NCBI RefSeq assembly: GCF_001510645.1
Contig: NZ_LMVB01000001.1
Span: 701,854-765,853, forward strand
Length of the DNA: 64,000 nt
Source of the DNA: Paenibacillus sp. FJAT-29882
Lineage (GTDB): Bacteria > Bacillota > Bacilli > Bacillales > DSM-1321
Direction: 5' to 3'
In this document: positions 36,152-46,124 of the stretch, in pieces
Position numbering within the stretch: the stretch's first letter is position 1
Layout: every line of letters begins with the position of its first letter
Notes under the pieces: model-generated
The model's input: the letters and a program-made list of their open reading frames with translations, nothing else
What the model was told of the DNA's origin: nothing
The model's database searches: none
Position numbers and translations under genes: made by a program

Positions 36152-37981
36152 GTGAGTTATAAAAAACGAGTTCCGTTATTAGTTCTATTGGATTCATGTA
36201 TCGTTTTATCTGCGATATTCCTTGGGTATTTTATTTTGCATCCCTCTTTGCATGTCTACACAATACCTTTGCTGTGGATTTGCGCAATTTCCCTATTATG
36301 TAGTCATCATTTATTTGCTTCTATTTATCACCTCTACCAAAAAGCATGGGCGTATGCAAGTGTTGGCGAGTTAATCGCGATTGTCAAGGCCGTTACTTTT
36401 TCCATCGCAGTGACGGCAGTTTTTCAGTTTATCTTGACTCATGATGTCTATTTTAGAGTTTTAGGCATCACATGGATGTTACATGTGATATTTATCGGCG
36501 GTTCCCGATTTTCATGGCGGGTTGTACGAGACCGATTTATTGTACCCACTCCTAATAAGAAACGGACGTTAATTGTTGGAGCTGGTTCAGCAGGCACAAT
36601 GGTGGCCAGACAACTTTTGAAAAATACAGATACCGATCTATATCCGATTGCTTTTGTCGATGACGATCCTAAAAAGTATAAACTACAAATCTATGGAATT
36701 GAAGTACAAGGGAATATTCAAGATATTCCCCGATTAGTAGAAGAACTTAACATCGAGAACATTGTCATTGCGATTCCGTCCTTACAAAAACAAGAGATTA
36801 AAAGAATCTATGAAGAATGTGCAAAAACAAAAGCGAAGACAAAGATCATGCCATTGATCGAAGACCTTGTTACCGGTAGAGTTTCAGTGAACCAAATTCG
36901 TGATGTGCAAGTAGAAGACTTACTCGGTCGTGAGCCTGTTGAACTAGATATGAGTGCAATTTCGGAAAAACTAACAGGAAAAACCGTACTTGTCACAGGT
37001 GCTGGTGGATCGATTGGTTCGGAAATTTGTAGGCAAATAGCCCAATTCCAGCCACAAACATTGCTTCTTTTAGGTCACGGTGAAAATAGTATTTATTTGA
37101 TCGATATGGAATTAAAAAGAAAGTATACGGGAGATTTTGAAATTATCCCTATTATTGCGGATGTTCAAGATCGTGTTCGAATCTTTGATATTATGTCTGA
37201 ATACAAACCGGATGTTGTTTATCATGCCGCAGCTCATAAGCATGTTCCTTTAATGGAATATAACCCAATGGAAGCTGTAAAAAACAATATATTTGGCACG
37301 AGAAATGTAGCTGAGGCTGCAGGTACATTTGGGGTAAAAAACTTTGTCCTCGTATCAACAGATAAAGCAGTTAATCCACCAAACGTGATGGGGGCAACAA
37401 AACGCTTTGCGGAGATGGTTATTCAAAACTTAGCAAAAGAGAGTAAAACGAAGTTTGTTGCTGTTCGGTTTGGGAATGTGCTGGGAAGTCGTGGAAGTGT
37501 TATTCCATTATTTAAAAAGCAGATTCAGGCTGGGGGACCGGTTACAGTAACGGATCCAGAAATGACGCGTTACTTTATGACAATACCTGAAGCTTCACGA
37601 CTTGTTATACAAGCTGGTGCGCTGGCTCGAGGTGGTGAGGTTTTTGTGTTGGATATGGGCGAACCTGTTAAGATTGTTGATCTTGCGAAAAACCTTATCA
37701 CTCTATCAGGCTATACAATAGAAGAAATCGGGATAAAATTCTCTGGGATTAGGCCTGGGGAGAAGTTGTTTGAAGAGTTGTTGAATGAGAATGAGGTTCA
37801 GGTGGAGCAGGTGTTTCCTAAGATTCATATTGGGAAGGCGGAGCCGATGGGGAAGGAAGAGTTATATTCTATGATCGAGACTTTGCCTCATAAGGATTCA
37901 GTAGAGTTGAAAGAAACATTAGTAAGTATTGCTAATACTAAATTTGATGAGGAGAAACAAACAGTATTGGTTGTGAGTTAA
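36152..37981 (+). CDS. capD: CapD/PglF-type UDP-GlcNAc 4,6-dehydratase, membrane bound
   Basis: 609 residues from GTG 36152 (SD AAGGGGGG seven bases upstream; an earlier TTG overlaps the SD). Four N-terminal membrane helices (about residues 1-125), then a first Rossmann domain (GAGSAGTMVARQ) and a second, catalytic one (VTGAGGSIGSEICRQ, HAAAHKHVPLME, STDKAVNPPNVMGATKR). Met-Lys in place of Tyr-Lys is normal for this subfamily. Produces the 4-keto-6-deoxy intermediate for D-FucNAc or QuiNAc sugars. Confidence 0.9.
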   Translation: MSYKKRVPLLVLLDSCIVLSAIFLGYFILHPSLHVYTIPLLWICAISLLCSHHLFASIYHLYQKAWAYASVGELIAIVKAVTFSIAVTAVFQFILTHDVYFRVLGITWMLHVIFIGGSRFSWRVVRDRFIVPTPNKKRTLIVGAGSAGTMVARQLLKNTDTDLYPIAFVDDDPKKYKLQIYGIEVQGNIQDIPRLVEELNIENIVIAIPSLQKQEIKRIYEECAKTKAKTKIMPLIEDLVTGRVSVNQIRDVQVEDLLGREPVELDMSAISEKLTGKTVLVTGAGGSIGSEICRQIAQFQPQTLLLLGHGENSIYLIDMELKRKYTGDFEIIPIIADVQDRVRIFDIMSEYKPDVVYHAAAHKHVPLMEYNPMEAVKNNIFGTRNVAEAAGTFGVKNFVLVSTDKAVNPPNVMGATKRFAEMVIQNLAKESKTKFVAVRFGNVLGSRGSVIPLFKKQIQAGGPVTVTDPEMTRYFMTIPEASRLVIQAGALARGGEVFVLDMGEPVKIVDLAKNLITLSGYTIEEIGIKFSGIRPGEKLFEELLNENEVQVEQVFPKIHIGKAEPMGKEELYSMIETLPHKDSVELKETLVSIANTKFDEEKQTVLVVS

Positions 37982-37992
37982 TAAGAGCTAGG

Positions 37993-38040
37993 GTCCCTGT
38001 TCATATGATTGATTTGGTTATATGGACAAGGGATGTTGTT
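37993..38040 (+). terminator. Intra-operon hairpin after capD
   Basis: TCCCTGTTCATAT and ATATGGACAAGGGA pair with one or two mismatches, followed by TGTTGTTTTG. It could stop or attenuate transcription within the cluster, giving an antitermination RNA something to act on. Confidence 0.55.
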
Positions 38041-38195
38041 TTGTATGTTTAGTGTGTAAATAGACATAAGTCTTCGGTCATGAGTATGTAAATTAGATGT
38101 AATTAGTGTTTAGTTGGTTAGTAGTTTGTTGGATAGCGGAAAAAATTGAATCCAATTAAGTACTAAACTACTAAAGAATGCAAGGAGTGTATGAA

Positions 38196-38831
38196 ATGTA
38201 TATGAAAATTAAAAGATTGATAGATATCATTCTTTCTTTAATAGGACTTATTGTATTATCACCTATTTTTTTTATTCTTATTATTGTTATTAAACTGGAT
38301 TCAAGAGGTTCAGTGTTTTTCAAGCAAAAACGTATCGGAATTCATAAAGCTCATTTCAATATTTTGAAATTCAGAACGATGAGAATAGATACGCCGAAGG
38401 ACACTCCAACTCATTTATTAGAGAACCCAGAGCAATACATTACCAAAATGGGTAAGTTCCTTAGAAAAACTTCACTTGATGAGCTCCCGCAGATTTGGAA
38501 TATCTTTGTTGGACAGATGAGTATTATTGGTCCGAGGCCAGCACTCTGGAATCAGTATGATTTGATAGCAGTGAGAGATAAATATGGTGCTAATGATGTG
38601 CCACCAGGCTTAACTGGCTGGGCTCAGGTAAATGGTAGGGATGAGCTTCCTATTGAGGTTAAAGCAAAGCTGGATGGGGAGTATGTTGAGAAAATCAGTC
38701 TTTTAATGGATGTTAAATGTTTCTTTGGGACTATCGTAAGTGTTTTGAAAAGTGATGGGGTTGTTGAAGGTGGGACTGGAGTTAAGAAGGAAGTTGCAAG
38801 TACTAAGATGAGAGGCTCTTCAGGAAAGTAA
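38196..38831 (+). CDS. capM: Monotopic phosphoglycosyl transferase (CapM-like)
   Basis: Transfers a sugar-1-phosphate to undecaprenyl phosphate, the first membrane step of repeat-unit assembly. 211 residues from ATG 38196 (SD AAGGAG; an in-frame ATG at 38178 precedes the SD). N-terminal re-entrant helix, then FKQKRIG, FRTM, SLDELPQ (catalytic DE), GPRPAL and PGLTGWAQVNGRD. With capD and the next gene it matches the S. aureus CapD-CapN-CapM route to lipid-linked D-FucNAc; the sugar is inferred. Confidence 0.88.
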   Translation: MYMKIKRLIDIILSLIGLIVLSPIFFILIIVIKLDSRGSVFFKQKRIGIHKAHFNILKFRTMRIDTPKDTPTHLLENPEQYITKMGKFLRKTSLDELPQIWNIFVGQMSIIGPRPALWNQYDLIAVRDKYGANDVPPGLTGWAQVNGRDELPIEVKAKLDGEYVEKISLLMDVKCFFGTIVSVLKSDGVVEGGTGVKKEVASTKMRGSSGK

Positions 38832-38852
38832 ACAAGTAGAGGTGAAAAATAA

Positions 38853-39746
38853 ATGTTATTAGTTACAGGGATTACAGGTCATAGTGGCAAGTATTTCTTG
38901 CAAGAGCTTATTAGAAATAAATACGATGGTCCAATTCGTTGTATTGTCAGAGCAAATTATGATACAACGTTGATAGATAATTCGGGATTAAAAATAGAAA
39001 AGATAGTTGGAGATTTAGAAAATCAAGAGTTTATGAATGAAGTTATGAGCGGTGTTAATACAGTTGTGCATATAGCGTCTATCTTTTATTCTGTTACTTT
39101 AATGAGAGCGGCTGTTAAGAACGATGTTAAGAGAGCTATATTTGTTCATACAACTGGCATTTATTCAAAGTATAAGAGTGCATCAGAAGAATATAAGGAT
39201 ATTGAAAAAAGCATCGACAAGATAATTAAGGAAAGCAGTTCAACGATAGGTCTTATATATTTAAGACCTACTATGATTTATGGATACATCAATGACAGTA
39301 ATATGATTGTTTTTATAAAAATGGTAGATAGATTAAGGTTATTTCCAATCATTGACCAAGGAAGGAATATGCTGCAGCCTGTTAATGGAAAAGATTTAGG
39401 AAAAGCATATTATCAAGTATTAAGGAAATCTAATATAATGAGCGGCGATTATATTTTATCCGGTGAAAGTCCTATTTCAATGAAAGATTTGTTTAGGTTG
39501 ATTAGTCAAATTCTAGATAAGAAGACTACCTTTATTAGCGTCCCTTTAGCGTTAGGTGTTTTTATGGCTAATTTCCTCAAAGTTTGCTCGCTTGGAAAAG
39601 TTGACTATATTGAGAGAGTTCAGAGAATGGGAGAAGATAGAAGCTTTTTACACAAAAATGCTATAGAAGATTTTGGTTACCAACCTATGTCGCTATCTAA
39701 GGGATTAAAAATTGAAATTGAAGAGTATTTAAAAAAGGTTCGATAG
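38853..39746 (+). CDS. NAD-dependent sugar epimerase/reductase (CapN-like)
   Basis: 297 residues; extended SDR fold with TGITGHSGKYFLQEL at the N-terminus, HTTGIYSKYKS and LRPTMIYG. In S. aureus, CapN reduces the 4-keto group of the CapD product; size and position beside capD and capM fit. The usual YxxxK is replaced by a YKSASEEYKDIEK region, so the catalytic Tyr should be checked. AGGTG-type SD. Confidence 0.72.
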   Translation: MLLVTGITGHSGKYFLQELIRNKYDGPIRCIVRANYDTTLIDNSGLKIEKIVGDLENQEFMNEVMSGVNTVVHIASIFYSVTLMRAAVKNDVKRAIFVHTTGIYSKYKSASEEYKDIEKSIDKIIKESSSTIGLIYLRPTMIYGYINDSNMIVFIKMVDRLRLFPIIDQGRNMLQPVNGKDLGKAYYQVLRKSNIMSGDYILSGESPISMKDLFRLISQILDKKTTFISVPLALGVFMANFLKVCSLGKVDYIERVQRMGEDRSFLHKNAIEDFGYQPMSLSKGLKIEIEEYLKKVR

Positions 39747-39767
39747 AAATTGGAGGCTTATGGTTAA

Positions 39768-40955
39768 ATGAAGATCTTAGTTGTCTGCCAATATTACTAT
39801 CCGGAACCTTTTCGCATTTCAGATATATGTGAAACATTAGTGGAAAAAGGACACGATGTAACAGTACTTACAGGACTTCCGAATTATCCGGAGGGGCAAG
39901 TACTGGATGGTTACCGGTATGGTAAAAAAAGGAATGAAGTGTTAAATGGTGTAAAAGTAATACGGAGTTTTGAAATAGGTCGTGGAAATAATAAATTAAC
40001 ACTTTTCTTGAACTATCTTAGCTTTGCTGTATCAGGTTCGTTAAAGGCATTTTTTATGAATGAAAAGTTTGATGTAGTATTAGTCAATCAACTTTCCCCC
40101 GTAATGATGGGGATCCCAGCTATTGTTTATAAGAGAAAGCATAAGAAAAAGATTTTACTTTATTGCCTCGACCTATGGCCTGATAGTTTAGCTGCTGGTG
40201 GAATTAAAGAAAGTTCAATAATTTATAAGCTTTTTATGAAGGTATCCCAATGGATATATAACTCTGCAGATTCCATAGCAGTTACTTCTAGTATGTTTGA
40301 AGAATATTTCAGAAGTACTCTTGGAGTTTACAATAAAAAAATACAATATTTACCGCAATATTCCGAAGATTTATTTACGAAAAGCATTGAAGCAGCTAAA
40401 GATGATAAATATAATTTTGTTTTTGCAGGTAATATTGGTGATATGCAGAGCGTGGAAACGATAGTTAAAGCAGCAAAAATATTGCGTGAGCATTCTGATA
40501 TTATTTTTCATATAGTCGGAGATGGATCTAAATTAGAAGAATGTAAGTCACTTGGCAAAAAAATGCAATTAAACAACATCATATATTATGGAAGAAAGCC
40601 TGTAAGTGAAATGCCGTATTATTATGGGTTAGCTGATGCAATGTTAATTACCTTAAAGAATAATAAAAATATTTCATACACACTACCAGGTAAAGTGCAA
40701 TCCTATATGGCTGCTGGTAAACCTATAATTGGAGCAATCAATGGTGAGACAAGTCGAGTGATTAAAGATGCTGGTTGTGGATTATGTTGTGCGGCTGAAG
40801 ATTATAGTGAATTAGCAAATTTAATAATACAGTTTTGTAATAGTAATGAGAAAGAAACAATGGCTAAAAACTCATATGATTACTACATTAAAAACTATAG
40901 CAAAGAAAGATTTATGTCGGTGTTAGAAGACACCCTAACTAATTTGGAGGGATAA
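39768..40955 (+). CDS. GT4-family glycosyltransferase (CapL/WbuB-like)
   Basis: 395 residues of GT-B fold. N-terminal YYYPEPFRISDICETLVEKGHDVTVLTGLPNYP is typical of WbuB/CapL relatives that add L-FucNAc. The C-terminal donor site has FAGNIGDMQSVETIV, YYGRKPVSEMP and the GKVQSYMAAGKPIIGA block. The direct neighbour capEFG makes UDP-L-FucNAc, which supports that donor. Two bases separate it from capE. Confidence 0.8.
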   Translation: MKILVVCQYYYPEPFRISDICETLVEKGHDVTVLTGLPNYPEGQVLDGYRYGKKRNEVLNGVKVIRSFEIGRGNNKLTLFLNYLSFAVSGSLKAFFMNEKFDVVLVNQLSPVMMGIPAIVYKRKHKKKILLYCLDLWPDSLAAGGIKESSIIYKLFMKVSQWIYNSADSIAVTSSMFEEYFRSTLGVYNKKIQYLPQYSEDLFTKSIEAAKDDKYNFVFAGNIGDMQSVETIVKAAKILREHSDIIFHIVGDGSKLEECKSLGKKMQLNNIIYYGRKPVSEMPYYYGLADAMLITLKNNKNISYTLPGKVQSYMAAGKPIIGAINGETSRVIKDAGCGLCCAAEDYSELANLIIQFCNSNEKETMAKNSYDYYIKNYSKERFMSVLEDTLTNLEG

Positions 40956-40957
40956 AA

Positions 40958-41995
40958 ATGTTTAAAGATAAAACATTATTAATTACAGGTGGTACAGGAT
41001 CTTTTGGAAATGCTGTTATGAAGAGGTTCTTAAATACAGAAATTAAGGAAGTAAGGATTTTTTCTCGGGATGAAAAGAAACAAGATGATATGCGGAAACT
41101 CTACAAAAATGATAAACTCAAGTTTTATCTTGGGGATGTAAGAGATTTAGCAAGTGTTAAGAATGCTATGCATGGAGTGGATTATATTTTCCATGCAGCT
41201 GCATTAAAACAAGTGCCATCATGTGAATTTTTTCCTTTAGAAGCAGTAAAAACAAATATACTGGGTACAGATAATGTACTAACAGCAGCTATTGAATATG
41301 GGGTAAAAAAGGCGATTTGCCTTTCAACAGATAAAGCAGCATATCCAATTAATGCAATGGGTATTTCAAAAGCAATGATGGAAAAAGTATTTGTTGCTAA
41401 ATCGAAAACTGTTGATCCAGACAGGACACTAATTTGTGGAACTAGATATGGTAATGTGATGGCCTCACGTGGCTCAGTTATACCATTATTTATTGAACAA
41501 ATTAAAAGTGGTCAGCCTTTAACAGTAACGGATCCTAATATGACAAGATTTCTTATGAGTTTAGAAGAAGCAGTAGAGTTAGTAGTATTTGCATTTCAAA
41601 ATGCTGAGGCAGGAGATATCATGGTTCAAAAATCTCCAGCTAGCACTATTGGAGACCTTGCTCAAGCTGTAAAAGAGTTATTTAATGCAGATAATGAAAT
41701 AAAAATTATTGGAACCCGCCATGGAGAAAAGCGTTATGAAACACTTCTTACTAAAGAGGAATATGTGAAGGCAGAAGATTTACCTGGTTTCTATAAAGTT
41801 CCTGCCGACCGAAGAGAACTTAACTATGATAAGTATTTTGCAGAGGGAGATCAAAAGCTTACTACTGTAGAAGAATATAATTCGGATAACACACAAATTC
41901 TTAGCATTGAACAAATTAAAGAAAAATTACTTGAATTAGACTATGTGCAAAATGAGCTTAAGGAATGGAATAAAAAGGTTCTTGTAATGAACTAA
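40958..41995 (+). CDS. capE: UDP-GlcNAc 4,6-dehydratase/5-epimerase CapE (FnlA/WbjB)
   Basis: First step of UDP-N-acetyl-L-fucosamine synthesis. 345 residues; TGGTGSFGNAVMKRF, FHAAALKQVPSCEFFP, STDKAAYPINAMGISKA (Met-Lys active site) and a C-terminal GTRHGEKRYETL. SD GGAGGG. Translationally close to the preceding transferase and to capF. Confidence 0.92.
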   Translation: MFKDKTLLITGGTGSFGNAVMKRFLNTEIKEVRIFSRDEKKQDDMRKLYKNDKLKFYLGDVRDLASVKNAMHGVDYIFHAAALKQVPSCEFFPLEAVKTNILGTDNVLTAAIEYGVKKAICLSTDKAAYPINAMGISKAMMEKVFVAKSKTVDPDRTLICGTRYGNVMASRGSVIPLFIEQIKSGQPLTVTDPNMTRFLMSLEEAVELVVFAFQNAEAGDIMVQKSPASTIGDLAQAVKELFNADNEIKIIGTRHGEKRYETLLTKEEYVKAEDLPGFYKVPADRRELNYDKYFAEGDQKLTTVEEYNSDNTQILSIEQIKEKLLELDYVQNELKEWNKKVLVMN

Positions 41996-42010
41996 AGGTG
42001 GTATTGACTT

Positions 42011-43120
42011 ATGAAAATTCTTGTAACAGGTGCAAAAGGTTTTGTAGGAAAAAATCTTATCGCGGAGCTTAAAAATAAGGGATACAATGAGATATTTGAG
42101 TTTACTAGAGAAAGTGATCCTTCACTTCTTGAAAAATATACAAAAGAATGTGATTTTGTCTTTCATTTAGCTGGAGTAAACAGACCCAAAGATGAAGATG
42201 AATTTATGGAAGGCAACTTTGGTTTAACTTCTCAATTACTAGAACTACTAAAGAAACATGAAAATAAAGCTCCTGTTCTTCTTACTTCTTCTATTCAAGC
42301 AGAAAAGGATAATTCTTATGGAAAAAGTAAGAAGGCTGGAGAGGATTTACTATTTAATTATTACCGAGAAACCGATGTAAAAGTCTATGTATATAGACTA
42401 CCAAACCTATTTGGTAAGTGGAGTAAACCTAATTATAACACCGTGGTAGCTACATTTTGCCATAATATAGCCAGAGGCTTAGATATTCAAATAACCAATC
42501 CAGAAGCAGATCTTAATCTTTGTTATATAGATGATGTTTTAGAAGAGTTCTTGAGAGCTTTAGAGGGAATGCCAACTATAGAAGATAATTTCTGTGTTGT
42601 ACCTGTAACGCATAATATTATGCTTGGAGAGTTAGCTGGCCTTATAAAAAACTTTAAAGAAAGTAGAAAAGACTTAAGTATTCCAAATATGGAAGATGTT
42701 CTAACTAAGAAGCTTTATAGTACTTATTTAAGCTTTTTACCAGAAGATCAGTTTTCTTATGATCTTAAAATGAATTGTGATTATAGAGGTTCTTTTACAG
42801 AATTTATGAGAACACCTGAAAGGGGACAGGTTTCTGTAAATGTATCAAAACCTGGGATTACAAAAGGAAATCATTGGCATCATACTAAAAACGAGAAATT
42901 TTTAGTTGTTAGTGGAGAAGGTTTAATTCGCTTTAGAAAGATAGATTCTGACGTAATTATTGAATATAGAGTAAGTGGAGAAAAGTTACAGGTTGTGGAT
43001 ATTCCTACTGGATACACACACTCGATTGAGAATATAGGAGAAAGTGACCTTATAACAGTAATGTGGGCAAATGAATGTTTTGATCCAGAAAAGCCGGATA
43101 CTTATTTCTTGGAGGTATAG
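42011..43120 (+). CDS. capF: Bifunctional reductase/epimerase CapF (FnlB/WbjC)
   Basis: 369 residues with two domains: an SDR reductase (VTGAKGFVGKNLIAEL, SYGKSKKAGEDL) and a C-terminal cupin epimerase (GITKGNHWHHTKNEKFLVV with its metal-binding His/Glu). It acts between CapE and CapG. Length and domain order equal those of S. aureus CapF. Confidence 0.93.
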   Translation: MKILVTGAKGFVGKNLIAELKNKGYNEIFEFTRESDPSLLEKYTKECDFVFHLAGVNRPKDEDEFMEGNFGLTSQLLELLKKHENKAPVLLTSSIQAEKDNSYGKSKKAGEDLLFNYYRETDVKVYVYRLPNLFGKWSKPNYNTVVATFCHNIARGLDIQITNPEADLNLCYIDDVLEEFLRALEGMPTIEDNFCVVPVTHNIMLGELAGLIKNFKESRKDLSIPNMEDVLTKKLYSTYLSFLPEDQFSYDLKMNCDYRGSFTEFMRTPERGQVSVNVSKPGITKGNHWHHTKNEKFLVVSGEGLIRFRKIDSDVIIEYRVSGEKLQVVDIPTGYTHSIENIGESDLITVMWANECFDPEKPDTYFLEV

Positions 43121-43123
43121 TTA

Positions 43124-44248
43124 ATGAAAAAATTAAAAGTTATGACAGTTGTAGGAACTCGACCGGAAATTATAAGATTGTCAGCTGTTATAAATAAATT
43201 AGAAGAATCAAATGCAATTGAACACACACTTGTCCATACGGGACAAAATTATGATTATGAATTGAACGAAGTATTCTTTAGAGATTTTAATTTGAAAAAA
43301 CCAGACTATTTCCTTAATGCAGCTACCGGAACTGCAGTTGAAACTATAGGTAATATCTTAGTCAAAATAGATCCTATTATGGAAGATGTAAAACCAGATG
43401 CATTTTTGGTGCTTGGGGATACTAATAGCTGTTTATGTGCTATCGCAGCAAAAAGAAGACATATTCCAATTTTTCATATGGAAGCAGGAAACAGGTGCTT
43501 TGATCAAAGAGTACCTGAAGAAACCAATAGAAAAATAGTTGATCATACAGCTGATATTAATTTAACATATAGTGATATTGCAAGAGAGTACCTGCTTAGG
43601 GAAGGATTCCCTTCAGATAGGATTATTAAAACAGGTAGTCCTATGTTCGAAGTTCTTAACTCCAGAAAAAACGATATAGAAAGTTCAGATGTATTAGAAA
43701 GATTGGATTTAGTAGAAGAAAACTACTTTGTAATATCAGCTCATAGGGAAGAAAATATTAATTCCGAAACTAATTTCTTAGATTTAGTTGAAAGTTTAAA
43801 TGCGATTGCAGAAAAATACAATAAGCCCGTAATTGTGAGTACACATCCAAGAACTAGAAATATGATTGAGGCTAAAGGGATAGAATTCAATCCTTTAGTG
43901 AAAACTATGAAACCTTTAGGGTTTAATGATTATGTGAAGCTACAAATTAAGGCTAAGGCTGTGCTAAGTGATAGTGGAACGATTAGTGAAGAATCTTCTA
44001 TTCTTGAATTTAGAGCGCTTAATATAAGACAAGCCCACGAAAGACCAGAGGCGATGGAAGAAGCTTCAGTTATGATGGTGGGTCTAAGGAAAGAAAGAAT
44101 ACTACAAGGGCTTGCGGTATTAGAGTCACAAGAAAAAGGTAGTTTAAGGCTTGTTGGCGATTATAGTATGCCTAATGTTTCTGACAAAGTACTAAGAATT
44201 ATATTATCTTATACGGACTATGTGAATAGAGTTGTTTGGAGCCGCTAA
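43124..44248 (+). CDS. capG: UDP-N-acetyl-L-fucosamine 2-epimerase CapG (FnlC/WbjD)
   Basis: 374 residues, non-hydrolysing 2-epimerase fold: VGTRPEIIRL, HTGQNYDYE, GDTNSC, MEAGNRCFDQRVPEETNR, SDSGTISEES. Completes UDP-L-FucNAc. Adjacent to capF with a 3-base gap. Confidence 0.93.
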   Translation: MKKLKVMTVVGTRPEIIRLSAVINKLEESNAIEHTLVHTGQNYDYELNEVFFRDFNLKKPDYFLNAATGTAVETIGNILVKIDPIMEDVKPDAFLVLGDTNSCLCAIAAKRRHIPIFHMEAGNRCFDQRVPEETNRKIVDHTADINLTYSDIAREYLLREGFPSDRIIKTGSPMFEVLNSRKNDIESSDVLERLDLVEENYFVISAHREENINSETNFLDLVESLNAIAEKYNKPVIVSTHPRTRNMIEAKGIEFNPLVKTMKPLGFNDYVKLQIKAKAVLSDSGTISEESSILEFRALNIRQAHERPEAMEEASVMMVGLRKERILQGLAVLESQEKGSLRLVGDYSMPNVSDKVLRIILSYTDYVNRVVWSR

Positions 44249-44770
44249 TATAGTTGTTTACTAATTTTCTATTTAAAGAATATAAATTATGGAAAATCTT
44301 AGAAAGTTAAAAGTGTAAAACTAGCTTGTTATCGTATGCCTATAATTGTTTAAACTTATACTTTTTTTTATTACCTATTTGTTTAAATTTCCATATTATA
44401 TCAGATTGTGAATTTCAAATTATTTCAGGACCTAATATCTCATAAACTAAGAAACACGGCTTTAAATGGAGTGGTGGGCATGGTAGGCTGTTTGCCTAGC
44501 GAAACTTGGATTGTCGTTTCGTCATTCGCTGGAATGCATGCCCACAGAGGATCTATGACAAGACATTTTCGGTATAAATATTCACAAAAGACAGAGAATA
44601 TTCAAAAAAGTTTGTAAAAATACCGGTTCTAATTTGATGAAAAATAGGTGTTTTATGACTGAATAATGTGCATCTTTACACTATTTGTGATAAACGTGAC
44701 AATAAAAATGGATTATTCCGAAGTTTGAAAAGAACATAAAGTTAAATAACTTTTAAAATAGGAGTTAAAA
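44249..44770. other. Intergenic region after capG with a large hairpin
   Basis: It separates the sugar-nucleotide half from the assembly half of the cluster. At 44474-44545 is a 72-base potential hairpin with perfect outer arms GTGGGCATG/CATGCCCAC and inner AGCGAAAC/GTTTCG. A 69-codon frame across it is not credible as a gene. A promoter for the downstream genes probably lies in 44640-44770, but I cannot place it. Confidence 0.5.
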
Positions 44771-46123
44771 ATGCCAAAACATAAAAAAGTTTTAGTTTTA
44801 AGTCATAATGCTTTTAGTAAGACACAAAATAATGGGAAAACTTTAGAATCATTTTTTCAAGACTGGGACAAAGATTCTATAGCACAAATATATTTACAAC
44901 CTGAAAAACCAGATTTTGAATTTTGTAATAGATACTATCGAATGACAGACTACGAAGTCTTAAATAATGCATTATTTAAGGGGAAAATAGGGGAAAAAAT
45001 AGTAGATGAAGTAAATGAAAAGACTTTTCAAGAGAAAATGAATCCAGTAGTAAAAAATTTATATACTAGTAGAAGAGAAGGGGGAGAACGAAAAGGATTA
45101 AACAAGTACATTCATAATGCTTTTGTAGCTAGATTTCCTTTGTTTATATATGCAAGAGAGAAATTTTGGCAATTTAGTGATTGGAAAAGCGACTTTCTAG
45201 TGGAATGGATAAAAGAATTTTCACCTGACGTTCTATTTTTTCAAGGAAGTAGTTGTGTATTTGGATATGAAATTGCCTTATGGATATCTAATGAGTTTAA
45301 AATACCATTAGTACTTGAACTAACAGATGATTATACCGAGGGGCTTTATCCATGGTCACTTATTGAAAAAATTAATAAGCGAAAATATATTAATATATTT
45401 AAAAAAGCTATTCTGTCTTCTAATAAGGTCATCACTATTAGTGATTATATGTCTTCAGAATACAGTGAAAAGTTTGGTGGGAATTATACAGTTCTTATGA
45501 ATTCCGTGAATAGAAATATTGAAAGTAATGAACCGGAGGGAGTAAGATTATTATATACAGGAAATGTTTCATTAAATAGATGGACAGTTCTAATAAAAAT
45601 TGGAAAAGCACTAGATGAGATTAATAAATCTTTTCATTTGAATTGTAAATTAAGTGTGTACACACCCAATCATTTAACAGAGGATATAAGAAGGGCTTTA
45701 ACCTCAATAGATTCTATTGAGTATGGTGGGTCCCTAAATCAACAGCAATTAATTGAAGAAGTAACAAAATCTAATATACTTGTTCATGTTGAAGCATTTA
45801 ATAAAAAGAATAAAAAAATAACTAGGCTATCCATTTCAACAAAGATTCCTGAGTATATGGCGTCCAAACGAAGTATACTTGCAGTTGGCCCCAAAGATGT
45901 TGCCTCTATAAGATATCTAAGTGATAATAAATATGCAAAAGTTGTCGACTCAGAGGATATTGAAATGATTAAGAAAGGATTGATAGATTTAATAAATATA
46001 CCCGGTTTAAGAAAAAAATATATTGAGAAAGCATATGATGCTTATAAACTAAAACATCATCCAAAGATATCAAAAGAACGTATAGGTGAGATAATTGAAA
46101 GTGCATGTAGAGAAGGGATTTAA
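44771..46123 (+). CDS. Glycosyltransferase, GT4-like
   Basis: 450 residues. N-terminal KVLVLSHNAFSKTQNNGKTLESFF, a mid domain with VLELTDDYTEGLYPW, and a C-terminal donor domain with YTGNVSLNRW, YGGSLNQQQL and STKIPEYMASKRSILAVGP. This is a GT-B enzyme, donor and acceptor unknown. Codon use and composition are much more AT-rich than in capEFG. The stop is one base before the start of the polymerase candidate. Confidence 0.75.
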   Translation: MPKHKKVLVLSHNAFSKTQNNGKTLESFFQDWDKDSIAQIYLQPEKPDFEFCNRYYRMTDYEVLNNALFKGKIGEKIVDEVNEKTFQEKMNPVVKNLYTSRREGGERKGLNKYIHNAFVARFPLFIYAREKFWQFSDWKSDFLVEWIKEFSPDVLFFQGSSCVFGYEIALWISNEFKIPLVLELTDDYTEGLYPWSLIEKINKRKYINIFKKAILSSNKVITISDYMSSEYSEKFGGNYTVLMNSVNRNIESNEPEGVRLLYTGNVSLNRWTVLIKIGKALDEINKSFHLNCKLSVYTPNHLTEDIRRALTSIDSIEYGGSLNQQQLIEEVTKSNILVHVEAFNKKNKKITRLSISTKIPEYMASKRSILAVGPKDVASIRYLSDNKYAKVVDSEDIEMIKKGLIDLINIPGLRKKYIEKAYDAYKLKHHPKISKERIGEIIESACREGI

Positions 46124-46124
46124 G

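Noticed and set aside
44408-44617. 69-codon ORF after capG
   Set aside because: TTG-type start without SD, runs through a large hairpin, unfamiliar composition; better explained as structure.
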